From: Arthrospiribacter ruber
GTDB taxonomy: Bacteria; Bacteroidota; Bacteroidia; Cytophagales; Cyclobacteriaceae
Reading direction: 5' to 3'
Assembly (NCBI RefSeq): GCF_019343195.1
Contig: NZ_RPHB01000001.1
Location: 434,001 to 498,000, forward strand
DNA: 64,000 bases
Numbering within the stretch: position 1 is the stretch's first letter; each line of letters opens with the position of its first letter. The notes below the pieces were generated by a model, which did not search any database, was not told where the DNA came from, and saw only the letters and a program-made list of their open reading frames with translations. A program made the position numbers and the translations under genes. Of the stretch, positions 56,624 to 64,000 are shown one piece after another.

Positions 56624-56854
56624 TCACTTTCCTGCTTTGGACAAGTGGAGGTTGAACTCCAAGGGACTGCTTGCTTTAAACCCGTCTACTTCCAAATCTT
56701 CGAAAATCTCCTCATCAAATTCCATTTCAGTTTTTTCAACCTTACCATCAGGATGGATAATCAGTTCGGTTCCTGTAAGTCCATCGGCATTGACTTTTAC
56801 CAAAACTTGGTAATCCTCAAAGGTTTGCTTAAAATATCTTGCAACGTCGCTCAT
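56624..56854 (-). CDS. Small conserved hypothetical protein
   Basis: 76 residues from ATG 56854; the frame is open 45 bp further upstream, but MSDVARYFKQTFEDYQVLVK is a cleaner start. The product is acidic, with a TGTELIIHPDGKVEKTEMEF segment and an EFNLHLSKAGK end. I recognise no domain. It probably is a real gene: good length, clear start, a gene-free gap on both sides, and an A+T-rich upstream region with a TAGGTTTTG sequence near 56910 that resembles a -7 box. Between it and pntA lies 266 bp with nothing recognised. Confidence 0.6.
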   Translation of the reverse strand: MSDVARYFKQTFEDYQVLVKVNADGLTGTELIIHPDGKVEKTEMEFDEEIFEDLEVDGFKASSPLEFNLHLSKAGK

Positions 56855-56943
56855 AGTTTGGATCAGTTTGAAGCTAAAATACTGAATTTTGGAATACAAA
56901 ACCTAAAAGGGAATGTTTGTCGATAATTTTTAAAAAAAAATGT

Positions 56944-56973
56944 TTTGTTAAACAAAATGCATTTATAACTTTG
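56944..56973 (+). promoter_or_regulatory. Consensus promoter of the trp operon
   Basis: TTTG (56944-56947), an 18-bp spacer and TAACTTTG (56966-56973) match the Bacteroidetes -33/-7 consensus. The -33 box lies within the inverted repeat TTTTGTT-A-AACAAAA (56943-56957), a possible operator. Transcription should start near 56980, just before the leader peptide. Confidence 0.8.
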
Positions 56974-56987
56974 TCCCATTGCAAAAA

Positions 56988-57053
56988 ATGAAATCAATAA
57001 AGGCAACATATTGGTGGTGGCACATGACTTCTCAAATCGGGGAGAACCATTAG
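56988..57053 (+). CDS. trpL: trp leader peptide with three consecutive Trp codons
   Basis: 21 codons reading MKSIKATYWWWHMTSQIGEN plus His, then TAG. The three adjacent TGG codons (57012-57020) are the sensing element of ribosome-mediated attenuation. The peptide itself has no role: stalling at Trp codons when Trp-tRNA is scarce decides which hairpin forms downstream. Position, size and the following terminator match the leader peptides of proteobacterial trp operons. Confidence 0.88.
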   Translation: MKSIKATYWWWHMTSQIGENH

Positions 57054-57058
57054 CTATT

Positions 57059-57122
57059 GCCTATAATTTGTCCAAAACATATCATATAAGGCTTGCTGGT
57101 TTTCCCGGCAAGCCTTTTTTAA
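57059..57122 (+). promoter_or_regulatory. trp attenuator (antiterminator and terminator hairpins)
   Basis: Segment 2 carries GCCTATA (57059-57065). It can pair upstream with GGCAA in the leader-peptide region (57002-57006 with TTGCC at 57057-57061), or downstream with TATAAGGC (57085-57092), which forms the antiterminator. When neither stall occurs, AAGGCTTGCTGG (57088-57099) pairs with CCCGGCAAGCCTT (57104-57116), a 12-bp terminator stem followed by a T-tract. The mutually exclusive pairings are visible directly; the regulatory outcome follows from known attenuation. Confidence 0.85.
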
Positions 57123-57138
57123 TTTTTAACCCATAACC

Positions 57139-58542
57139 ATGGAAAAATTTAACATAAAATCACAGTTTAAAAAACTCCTGGCAGATACCATCACCCCTGT
57201 AAGTATTTACCTTCAGGTACGTGATCGCTTTTCCAATCCCATACTTTTGGAAAGTTCTGATTATCATGGTCAGGAAAACAGCTTTTCCTACATCTGTTTC
57301 AATCCACTGGCTTCTTTTAGCTTTGATGGGAAGGAAGTGACCGAGAAACTGCCTTTTGATCAAAAAATCACCTATGGACTTGATGAAATATCACTGATAG
57401 ACAATTTAAGGGCTTTTTCATCAAAATTCCAGGAAGAATCCAATTCTTTTAAATTCATAACGAACGGGCTTTTTGGCTATATGCAATATGATTCGGTTGG
57501 ATTTTTTGAAGATATTTCACTTGAAAAGACCCAGCAAGAGGATATACCGATCTTGCATTATGCAGTGTACCAAAACGTGATCGTCATAGATCATTTCAAA
57601 AACGAACTTTACTTGCTAGAGCATGCCATTGAAGGTCAGGAGTATAAGTCCGAGCTTGGACAGCTTCAAATGCTACTTAACAACAAGAATATCCCGGCAT
57701 ATAAGTTCAGACTGGAAGGGGAGGAATACTCCAATTATACCGATGAGGAGTTTTTGGATATTTTAAAAAGCGGACAGGAGCATTGTTTCAAGGGAGATGT
57801 GTTTCAGATTGTTCTTTCCAGAAGATTTACCACCAGATTTAAAGGAGATGAATTCAACGTATACCGGGCTTTGAGGTCGGTCAATCCCTCTCCTTACTTG
57901 TTTTACTTCGATTATGGTTCTTTTAAAGTCTTTGGGAGCTCTCCCGAAGCCCAGATTGTGGTCAAAAACAACAAAGCCACCATTTATCCCATTGCGGGAA
58001 CATTCAAAAGAACAGGAAACGACCAGGCAGATGCCAATCTTGCAAGAAAACTTTATGATGACCCAAAAGAAAACTCCGAACATGTCATGTTAGTAGACTT
58101 GGCCAGAAATGACCTGAGCAGGTCTTCTGAAAAGGTAGAAGTAGAAGTGTTTAAAGAGATACAGTATTACTCTCACGTGATCCATTTGGTATCCAAAGTC
58201 ACGGGGATATTGCCCAAGGAAGCCAATCCTCTACAGTTGGTAGCAGATACATTTCCTGCAGGTACCCTTTCGGGAGCCCCTAAGTACAAAGCAATGCAAC
58301 TGATTGACCAACTCGAGAATACTTCCAGGAAATTCTATGGAGGTGCCATTGGGTATTTGGGTTTTAATGGAGACTTCAACCATGCCATTTTGATCCGTTC
58401 ATTTGTTTCCCAAAGTAATGAGCTTCGCTTTCAGGCAGGAGCAGGGGTGGTGGCTAAATCTTCCATCCAATCAGAATTACAGGAAGTGGCCAATAAACTC
58501 GCAGCCCTAAGAGTAGCCTTGAAAGAAGCCGAAGAAATTTAA
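57139..58542 (+). CDS. trpE: Anthranilate synthase component I
   Basis: 467 residues. Chorismate-binding enzyme that makes anthranilate with ammonia supplied by TrpG. Key segments: PILLESSDYHGQENSFSYI near the start (feedback-inhibition region), IAGTFKRTGNDQAD, LVDLARNDLSRS and FPAGTLSGAPKYKAMQLI. First structural gene of the trp operon, behind the attenuator. 83 bp separate it from trpG; the order trpEGDCF-B is usual in Bacteroidota. Confidence 0.96.
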   Translation: MEKFNIKSQFKKLLADTITPVSIYLQVRDRFSNPILLESSDYHGQENSFSYICFNPLASFSFDGKEVTEKLPFDQKITYGLDEISLIDNLRAFSSKFQEESNSFKFITNGLFGYMQYDSVGFFEDISLEKTQQEDIPILHYAVYQNVIVIDHFKNELYLLEHAIEGQEYKSELGQLQMLLNNKNIPAYKFRLEGEEYSNYTDEEFLDILKSGQEHCFKGDVFQIVLSRRFTTRFKGDEFNVYRALRSVNPSPYLFYFDYGSFKVFGSSPEAQIVVKNNKATIYPIAGTFKRTGNDQADANLARKLYDDPKENSEHVMLVDLARNDLSRSSEKVEVEVFKEIQYYSHVIHLVSKVTGILPKEANPLQLVADTFPAGTLSGAPKYKAMQLIDQLENTSRKFYGGAIGYLGFNGDFNHAILIRSFVSQSNELRFQAGAGVVAKSSIQSELQEVANKLAALRVALKEAEEI

Positions 58543-58625
58543 TTGCATAAAAATCTGATAAATCAAATTGTGATCCATTTCAAGCCTTTTACTCTTTACA
58601 GTCCAATCATCATTTTCCATTAGAC

Positions 58626-59192
58626 ATGCGCATACTCGTTTTAGATAATTACGATTCCTTTACTTACAACCTGGTGTACATCATCAGACAATTGGGATTT
58701 GGTTCCCAAATGGATATAATCAGAAATGATAAAATAAGCCTTGAAGCTGTATCAGGCTATGATAAAATCCTCCTCTCTCCCGGACCAGGTATCCCAGAAC
58801 AGGCCGGTATTATGCCTGAACTTCTGAAAATGTATTCGCCGAATAAAGATATTCTGGGCATCTGCCTCGGACATCAGGCCATCGGGGAAGCTTTTGGGGG
58901 CAGTCTGATCAATCTTTCCGAAGTAGTCCACGGTCTGGCTTCGGAAGTCAGTGTAGAGCAGGATCTCTTGTTTGTAGGGATTCCTGAAAAGTTCAAAATT
59001 GGCAGGTACCATTCCTGGGTTATCAATGAAAAAACCTTGTCGCCTGACCTGGAAGTCATAGCGAGAACTCCCGATGGACAAATCATGGGCGTGAGACATA
59101 AGGAATTAAAAGTTAAAGGACTTCAGTTTCATCCTGAATCAGTTTTGACCGAACATGGCAGCAAAATGATGCAAAATTGGCTAGAGGGATAA
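58626..59192 (+). CDS. trpG: Anthranilate synthase component II (glutamine amidotransferase)
   Basis: 188 residues, class I glutamine amidotransferase. Evidence: VLDNYDSFTYNLVYIIRQLG at the start, SPGPGIPEQAG, the catalytic Cys in GICLGHQAIGEAFGG, and His/Glu in QFHPESVLTEHG. It hydrolyses glutamine and passes ammonia to TrpE. It is not fused to TrpD, unlike in E. coli. Confidence 0.95.
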   Translation: MRILVLDNYDSFTYNLVYIIRQLGFGSQMDIIRNDKISLEAVSGYDKILLSPGPGIPEQAGIMPELLKMYSPNKDILGICLGHQAIGEAFGGSLINLSEVVHGLASEVSVEQDLLFVGIPEKFKIGRYHSWVINEKTLSPDLEVIARTPDGQIMGVRHKELKVKGLQFHPESVLTEHGSKMMQNWLEG

Positions 59193-59277
59193 ATTAAAAA
59201 ACGACAGTTTTCATAACAGAAAAATGTTCGATAAGGGGTAATTACCTATTTTCTATGCAACCATTAAAACCATTGAG

Positions 59278-60291
59278 ATGAAAGATATTTTAAACCAATT
59301 GATTGAGCATAAAAAACTCAGCAAAGAACAGGCTAAAGAAGTACTGATCAATATTGCTACAGGGAGCTACAACCAAAGTCAGATCGCAGCTTTTCTCACA
59401 GTTTATCTGATGAGAAGCATAACGGTGGAAGAACTTGGTGGTTTTCGTGAAGCCATGCTGGAGCTTTGTGTACCTGTAGAAATTGCTGAATATGACGCCA
59501 TAGACCTTTGCGGAACAGGAGGGGACGGAAAAGATACTTTCAATATTTCTACCTTGGCATCTTTTATTGTTGCCGGTGCAGGACAGGCTGTAGCCAAACA
59601 CGGAAATACAGGTGTTTCATCCATTTGCGGGTCCTCCAACCTTCTGGCTCACTTTGGCTACGAATTCACCAATGATATGGACAAAATCAGGAAAAGCCTG
59701 GACGAGGCCGGAATCTGCTTCCTGCACGCACCGCTTTTCCATCCTGCCATGAAAAATGTAGCGCCCATTAGAAAAGAATTGGGCGTAAAGACCTTTTTTA
59801 ATATGCTTGGGCCGATGGTCAATCCTAGTTTTCCCAAGAAACAGCTAGTCGGCGTTTTCAGTCTTGAACTGGCCAGGCTATATGCCTACCTCTATCAGGA
59901 GCATGAGGGTAATTTCAGTATCCTCCATGCCTTGGATGGCTATGATGAAATTTCCCTGACGGGTGATTTTAAGATGATCTCCAATGCTGGTGAAAAATTA
60001 TTTTCTCCCGAAAGCCTTGGTCTGAATGCCATACAAGCAGATAAAATCAAAGGCGGAGAAACCATTGAAGCCTCTGCGCTGATCTTTGAATCCATACTAA
60101 AAGGCAAAGGCAGTGCTGAACAGAACGCAGTGGTGCAGGCCAATGCAGCAGCTGCGCTCAAAACAGCTTCTCCTGAATTGAGTTTTACAGATGCCTATGC
60201 CAAAGCACAGGAATCTCTACAGAGCGGCAAGGCCCTGGAGGTTTTTCAAAACCTCGTCAATCCAAAAACAACAATGTCAATGTACAACTGA
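59278..60291 (+). CDS. trpD: Anthranilate phosphoribosyltransferase
   Basis: 337 residues. It joins anthranilate to PRPP. The PRPP-binding loop is visible in LCGTGGDGKDTFNIST (about residues 80-95), followed by AKHGNTGVSSICGSSNLLAHFGY and KNVAPIRKELGVKTFFNMLGP (first part of the anthranilate site, interrupted here by the substrate-binding turn). 85 bp follow trpG; trpC begins 2 bp after its stop codon. Confidence 0.96.
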   Translation: MKDILNQLIEHKKLSKEQAKEVLINIATGSYNQSQIAAFLTVYLMRSITVEELGGFREAMLELCVPVEIAEYDAIDLCGTGGDGKDTFNISTLASFIVAGAGQAVAKHGNTGVSSICGSSNLLAHFGYEFTNDMDKIRKSLDEAGICFLHAPLFHPAMKNVAPIRKELGVKTFFNMLGPMVNPSFPKKQLVGVFSLELARLYAYLYQEHEGNFSILHALDGYDEISLTGDFKMISNAGEKLFSPESLGLNAIQADKIKGGETIEASALIFESILKGKGSAEQNAVVQANAAAALKTASPELSFTDAYAKAQESLQSGKALEVFQNLVNPKTTMSMYN

Positions 60292-60293
60292 TT

Positions 60294-61115
60294 ATGAATA
60301 TTTTAGAAAAAATCATCGCCCATAAGCATAAAGAAGTAGCTGAAAAGAGCAGTTTGGTGCCTATCAAGCTCCTGGAAAAAAGCATTTACTTTGAATCTAA
60401 GGCCGTTTCTATGCGCAAGTATATTACCCGATCTGACAAGACAGGTATTATTGCAGAGTACAAAAGGCAATCTCCTTCCAAAGGCGCCATCAACCTCAGT
60501 GCCTCTGTGGAGACCGTAAGCATAGGGTACATGCAGGCCGGCGCTTCGGCTTTATCTATTCTTACAGATAAGGAATTCTTTGGAGGGAGAAATGAAGACC
60601 TGACCCTGGCAAGAAAATACAATTTTTGCCCCATACTCAGGAAGGATTTCATCGTTTCCGAGTATCAGATCGTCGAAGCAAAATCTATTGGAGCAGATTG
60701 TATCCTGCTCATTGCAGCAGCATTAGAGCCGAATCAATTGCAACAATTGGCCGCTTTTGCCCATTCTCTTGGGCTTGAGGTTTTGATGGAAGTCCATGAT
60801 GCTGAAGAATTGGAACAACACCTCAATCCTGAACTTGATCTTGTGGGTGTTAACAACCGAAGCCTGAAGACCTTTGAGGTGTCAGTGCAAACTTCTTTTG
60901 ACCTTGTGGATAGGATTCCTGATGATTTTGTGAAAATTTCCGAAAGTGGACTGTCTCAGCCTAAAACGCTGGTAGAACTGAAAGAAGCAGGTTATAATGG
61001 GTTTTTGATAGGAGAGAGTTTCATGAAAACCAGCAGGCCACATCAGGCCGCGCTCAACTTTATGAATGCTTATAGGAAAGAATCCAATAAAACCCAAAAT
61101 ACCCTTCAACCATGA
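60294..61115 (+). CDS. trpC: Indole-3-glycerol-phosphate synthase
   Basis: 273 residues, TIM barrel. EYKRQSPSKGAIN carries the catalytic Lys region, FCPILRKDFIVSEYQI the second Lys, and GVNNRSLKTFEV and ISESGLSQPKTLVELKEAGY the phosphate-binding end. It converts CdRP to indole-3-glycerol phosphate. The next gene, trpF, overlaps it by 4 bp; the two activities are separate proteins here, not fused as in E. coli. Confidence 0.96.
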   Translation: MNILEKIIAHKHKEVAEKSSLVPIKLLEKSIYFESKAVSMRKYITRSDKTGIIAEYKRQSPSKGAINLSASVETVSIGYMQAGASALSILTDKEFFGGRNEDLTLARKYNFCPILRKDFIVSEYQIVEAKSIGADCILLIAAALEPNQLQQLAAFAHSLGLEVLMEVHDAEELEQHLNPELDLVGVNNRSLKTFEVSVQTSFDLVDRIPDDFVKISESGLSQPKTLVELKEAGYNGFLIGESFMKTSRPHQAALNFMNAYRKESNKTQNTLQP

Positions 61116-61741
61116 AATTGAAAGTCTGCGGCATGAGGGATTTGGATAATTGTCAGCGCTTGATAGCTGAAGTCCAGCCTGATTGGATGGGGATAATACT
61201 CTATCCTCCTTCTCCAAGGTATGTGCCGCAGCATTTGGCAGCTCACATACAAGGATTGCAGGTGGAGAAAGTAGGGGTTTTTGTCAATGAAAGCCTCGAA
61301 AATATTAAAAAGAATATAGTAGATTTTGGGCTTTCGGCCCTTCAGCTCCATGGTACCGAAGCCCCGGAGTTTGTGGAAAATGTCAAAAATGAAACAATGC
61401 TGGAAGTTTTGAAGGTGATTTCTGTAAAGGACAAAATCAACTGGACTTTGTTGGAGAAATACCTTCCATGGACAGATTACTTTCTTTTTGATACCTACAC
61501 CAAGCAGCATGGTGGTTCCGGGAAGCAGTTCAATTGGAATTTGCTGGAAGATTATCCATTTGAACCCCCCTTTCTATTGAGTGGGGGAATCGGGCCTGAT
61601 GATGCAAACACATTGAAGCAAGTCAAACCCAAGTTACCAAAGATGGCCGGAGTAGATATCAATTCTGGTTTTGAAATTTCTCCTGGACTGAAGGAGATTG
61701 AAAAAATTAAGGGGTTTAAAAGGAAGGTTGTGTCATGTTGA
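61112..61741 (+). CDS. trpF: Phosphoribosylanthranilate isomerase
   Basis: 209 residues, TIM barrel. LKVCGMRDLDN carries the catalytic Cys, and the Asp region is LFDTYTKQHGGSGKQFNWNL. LLSGGIGPDDAN and GVDINSGFEISPGLK form the phosphate site. ATGA overlap with trpC. The last residues (VSC) and the stop codon lie inside an interspersed repeat that starts at about 61731, so the repeat inserted at, or defines, the gene's 3' end. The protein still has a near-normal length, and function should be intact. Confidence 0.95.
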   Translation: MKLKVCGMRDLDNCQRLIAEVQPDWMGIILYPPSPRYVPQHLAAHIQGLQVEKVGVFVNESLENIKKNIVDFGLSALQLHGTEAPEFVENVKNETMLEVLKVISVKDKINWTLLEKYLPWTDYFLFDTYTKQHGGSGKQFNWNLLEDYPFEPPFLLSGGIGPDDANTLKQVKPKLPKMAGVDINSGFEISPGLKEIEKIKGFKRKVVSC

Positions 61742-62425
61742 ACAACCTGAAACATCAAGCTTCATCCAAAAGCGAAGCCTTATCTGCGGGGAAAAAGTTT
61801 TATTGATGAATTGTGGAATTGATTAACTGTTTAACTGATTTGGGGTGATATTAAATTGAAATCGGAGTGAAACGGAGATCCCGAGAGTGAAACGATTCGG
61901 GATATATTGAAATATAGGTTTGACTAAGTTGAAGGCTTGGTTTCTAAGTTAAGGGATTGGGATATTGATGGATATTGGAAGATATTCATGGATATTGTTT
62001 CTAGATATTATCCAAAAATCTGCGAGATCAGCGAAATCTGCGGGAGGAAAAAGTGATTAAGGGTTAAAAGGTTAAACGTTAAGCGATTTTGACGGGCAAG
62101 AGAGAAGAAGGCTTCACCTTGTCATGTTGAACAAAGTGAAACATCTGTTATCCTCCAAAAGCGAAGCTTTATCAGCGAAATCTGCGGGAGGAAAACAATG
62201 AGTGGTGGGTAGTGAAAAGTGATTATGGGTAAAAGGTTAAATGTTAAGCGAATTTGACGGGCAAGGGAGAGCTGTTAGAGAAGACACTAACAGGGGCTGT
62301 GAATAAAACCCCGAAGGGGTAAAACTATGAATAGCCCCGGGTAGCAACCCGGGAATTCTGTAAGGCCTGCCCGAAGAGTTTGAGAAAATAAACAAGGTCA
62401 TTGACCAAAGAAAAATACAGAAATT
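61731..62425. repeat. Mosaic of interspersed repeats between trpF and trpB
   Basis: No gene is seen in this spacer of about 684 bp. It contains: two copies of a TGTCATGTTGAAC...CCAAAAGCGAAGC unit (61731-61790 and 62119-62190); two copies of an ATCAGCGAAATCTGCGGGAG...TTGACGGGCAAG unit (62027-62105 and 62171-62270); a hairpin ATCCCGA/TCGGGAT (61878-61903); ACCCCGAAGGGGT (62308-62320); and CCCGGGTAGCAACCCGGG (62336-62353). GATATT-rich short repeats fill about 61960-62010. Similar sequences are scattered through Bacteroidota intergenic DNA, in my recollection. trpB should be transcribed through it or from an unseen promoter. Confidence 0.75.
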
Positions 62426-63604
62426 ATGATCAGAGTAGACGAAAAAGGATTTTATGGAAAGTTTGGGGGAGCATATATCCCCGAAATGCTACATCCCAAT
62501 ATTGAGGAACTCAAAGACAATTACGAACAGATCATAGCTACTGAAGAATTTCAGGATCAGTTCAGGTCTTTGCTAAAGGATTATGTAGGTAGGCCAACCC
62601 CCTTGTATTTTGCATCAAGACTCTCCGAAAAGTATGCTGCCAAAATATACCTCAAAAGAGAAGACCTCTGTCACACCGGAGCGCATAAGGTAAACAATAC
62701 CATTGGTCAGATCATTTTGGCCAAAAAGCTTGGTAAAAAGAGGATCATTGCAGAAACCGGAGCAGGCCAACATGGTGTAGCCACAGCTACGGTATGTGCC
62801 TTGATGGGAATGGACTGTACGGTCTATATGGGGGAATTGGATATACAAAGACAAAGGCCAAATGTAGAAAGAATGAAAATTCTGGGAGCGACCGTGGTCC
62901 CCGCAACTTCAGGAAGCAAAACACTCAAAGATGCCACCAATGAGGCCATGAGACAATGGATCAACAATCCTGTGGATACCCATTATATCATTGGATCAGT
63001 GGTGGGCCCCCATCCGTATCCTGAAATGGTAGCCCGCTTTCAATCCGTGATTTCAGAAGAGATCAAATCACAACTTTTGGAAAAGGAAGGTAGGGAAAAT
63101 CCTGACTTGGTAATCGCTTGTGTCGGTGGTGGAAGTAATGCCGCAGGTGCTTTTTACCACTACTATAACACGCCTGAAGTAAGGTTGATTGCCGCTGAAG
63201 CAGCCGGTCTGGGTGTCAGTTCAGGTAAATCCGCTGCCACTACAGCCCTTGGCACCATGGGGATTCTCCATGGAAGTAAAACCCTTCTGATGCAGACCGA
63301 TGATGGACAGGTTGTTGAGCCCCACTCCATTTCCGCAGGACTGGATTATCCAGGAATTGGTCCGGTGCATGCACATTTGTTTGATTCAGGTAGGGGAGAA
63401 TTTGTCGCTGTGGAGGATGAAGATGCCATGAAAGCAGGAATTGAGCTGAGCCGTCTGGAAGGCATTATTCCGGCTATTGAGTCAGCACATGCTTTTCATG
63501 CCCTGAATATGATTTCTTTCAAGAAGGATGATGTTATTGTGATCAACCTATCCGGAAGAGGAGACAAAGACCTCGATACTTATATCAAGTGGGGAGGGTA
63601 TTGA
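62426..63604 (+). CDS. trpB: Tryptophan synthase beta chain
   Basis: 392 residues, fold-type II PLP enzyme. The PLP Lys is in [13 protein letters not shown], the phosphate-binding loop in [15 protein letters not shown], and [20 protein letters not shown] and [13 protein letters not shown] are typical. It condenses indole with serine to tryptophan together with TrpA, whose gene is not in the window and probably follows beyond the right edge. Interspersed repeats flank the gene on both sides, an unusual break in the operon. Confidence 0.97.
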   Translation: MIRVDEKGFYGKFGGAYIPEMLHPNIEELKDNYEQIIATEEFQDQFRSLLKDYVGRPTPLYFASRLSEKYAAKIYLKREDLCHTGAHKVNNTIGQIILAKKLGKKRIIAETGAGQHGVATATVCALMGMDCTVYMGELDIQRQRPNVERMKILGATVVPATSGSKTLKDATNEAMRQWINNPVDTHYIIGSVVGPHPYPEMVARFQSVISEEIKSQLLEKEGRENPDLVIACVGGGSNAAGAFYHYYNTPEVRLIAAEAAGLGVSSGKSAATTALGTMGILHGSKTLLMQTDDGQVVEPHSISAGLDYPGIGPVHAHLFDSGRGEFVAVEDEDAMKAGIELSRLEGIIPAIESAHAFHALNMISFKKDDVIVINLSGRGDKDLDTYIKWGGY

Positions 63605-64000
63605 AGGATGAAGGTAGAGGGTATTGAAGGAGGAAGCCCGTCCGACCGAGTCATCCCGGTGGGGAGGAAAAGTGAATTGTGGAAAAAGTGAATAGTTATC
63701 AGTTAATAGTGAAATGGAGTTAAGGGTTAATGGTTTAAGGTTTGCAGTATCTTATGGGCAAGAGAAAGCTGTTAGTGACACTAACAGGGTCCGTGAATTG
63801 GTGATAAGTGGATAGTGATTAGGTGTCCTTTCCATTTAAAGCAATTATTTAATATCAAATGTCGAACAAAGAATATCGAATTATGAATAATGAAGTTGGG
63901 AAAGCCTTAATTGAAGGTGTATTTAAGCCTGAAAGGCTGTCCTGTGACAGCCCAGACTGGAGTTCCCGAAAGTCTGGGGTTCAAAGGAATACACACCGAC
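63605..64000. repeat. Repeat-rich, gene-free region after trpB
   Basis: The first bases repeat the trpB end: GGGTATTGAAGGATGAAG (from about 63595) recurs as GGGTATTGAAGGAGGAAG (about 63619). A related copy of the trpF-trpB spacer unit lies at 63720-63796 (TAAGGGTTAATGGTTTAAGG, then GGGCAAGAG), ending in the near-perfect hairpin CTGTTAGTGACACTAACAG (63769-63787). A TGTCGAACAAAGAATATCGA repeat is at about 63860. A branched fold with outer arms GTGTATT/AATACAC closes the window (about 63917-63995). Confidence 0.7.

Overview
The window is ordinary chromosome of a Bacteroidota bacterium, most likely order Cytophagales and close to Cyclobacteriaceae (Algoriphagus/Cecembia-like). This rests on several things seen directly: -7 boxes of the Bacteroidetes type TAnnTTTG (some with a -33 TTTG), almost no Shine-Dalgarno sequences, a small Hc1-type histone, many secreted peptidases and BNR-repeat proteins, a biotin carboxylase/DUF1015/Maf cluster, and intergenic repeats of a kind common in Bacteroidetes. 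No rRNA, tRNA, CRISPR array, prophage or complete insertion sequence was found. The taxonomic placement is inference from gene content.

Layout. 1-15.4 kb: end of an AbgB-like amidohydrolase, an M3 oligopeptidase, a PRC-barrel protein, a TPR protein, an Lrp/AsnC regulator, a NUDIX hydrolase, a MATE exporter, an acyl-CoA thioesterase, a secreted M24 peptidase, a MITE-like element with 7-bp target duplications, a YhhN protein, a large secreted protein of unknown function, an MFS transporter, and prfB with its programmed +1 frameshift. 15.4-29.6 kb: pduO-ilvE, an ABC ATPase, gatC with a membrane/TPR protein, truncated haemoglobin plus plsC, an M19-like dipeptidase, an NfeD/ClpP-type membrane protease, a LysM/RlpA-like cell-wall protein, and a DUF2400 protein. 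29.6-41.5 kb: a second repeat element with inverted ends, a 1061-residue BNR/VPS10-like protein, an M1 aminopeptidase, a lipoprotein, the histone-like gene (58 codons), an AONS/serine palmitoyltransferase-family enzyme divergent from accC-DUF1015-maf. 41.5-50.4 kb: an isolated wza-wzc export pair and two large FtsX/MacB-type permeases without an ATPase beside them. 50.4-56.4 kb: metY-metX behind a SAM-I riboswitch, and the three-gene proton-translocating transhydrogenase pntA1-pntA2-pntB. 57-63.6 kb: the tryptophan operon trpEGDCF-B.

Regulation is the most informative part. The trp operon has a consensus promoter, a 21-codon leader peptide with three consecutive Trp codons, mutually exclusive hairpins and an intrinsic terminator, which is classical ribosome-mediated attenuation. 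The metY leader carries a SAM-I (S-box) aptamer. prfB keeps the AGGAGG-TAT-CTT-TGA-C autoregulatory frameshift site. The Lrp-type gene has an 18-bp perfect palindrome at its promoter.

The most unusual architecture is the 684-bp spacer between trpF and trpB. It is a mosaic of several interspersed repeat families, one of which supplies the trpF stop codon, and related copies follow trpB. I found no clearly new defence, toxin or biosynthetic system. The best leads are the two MITE-like elements, the repeat mosaic around trpB, and a branched, foldable element at the right edge of the window.
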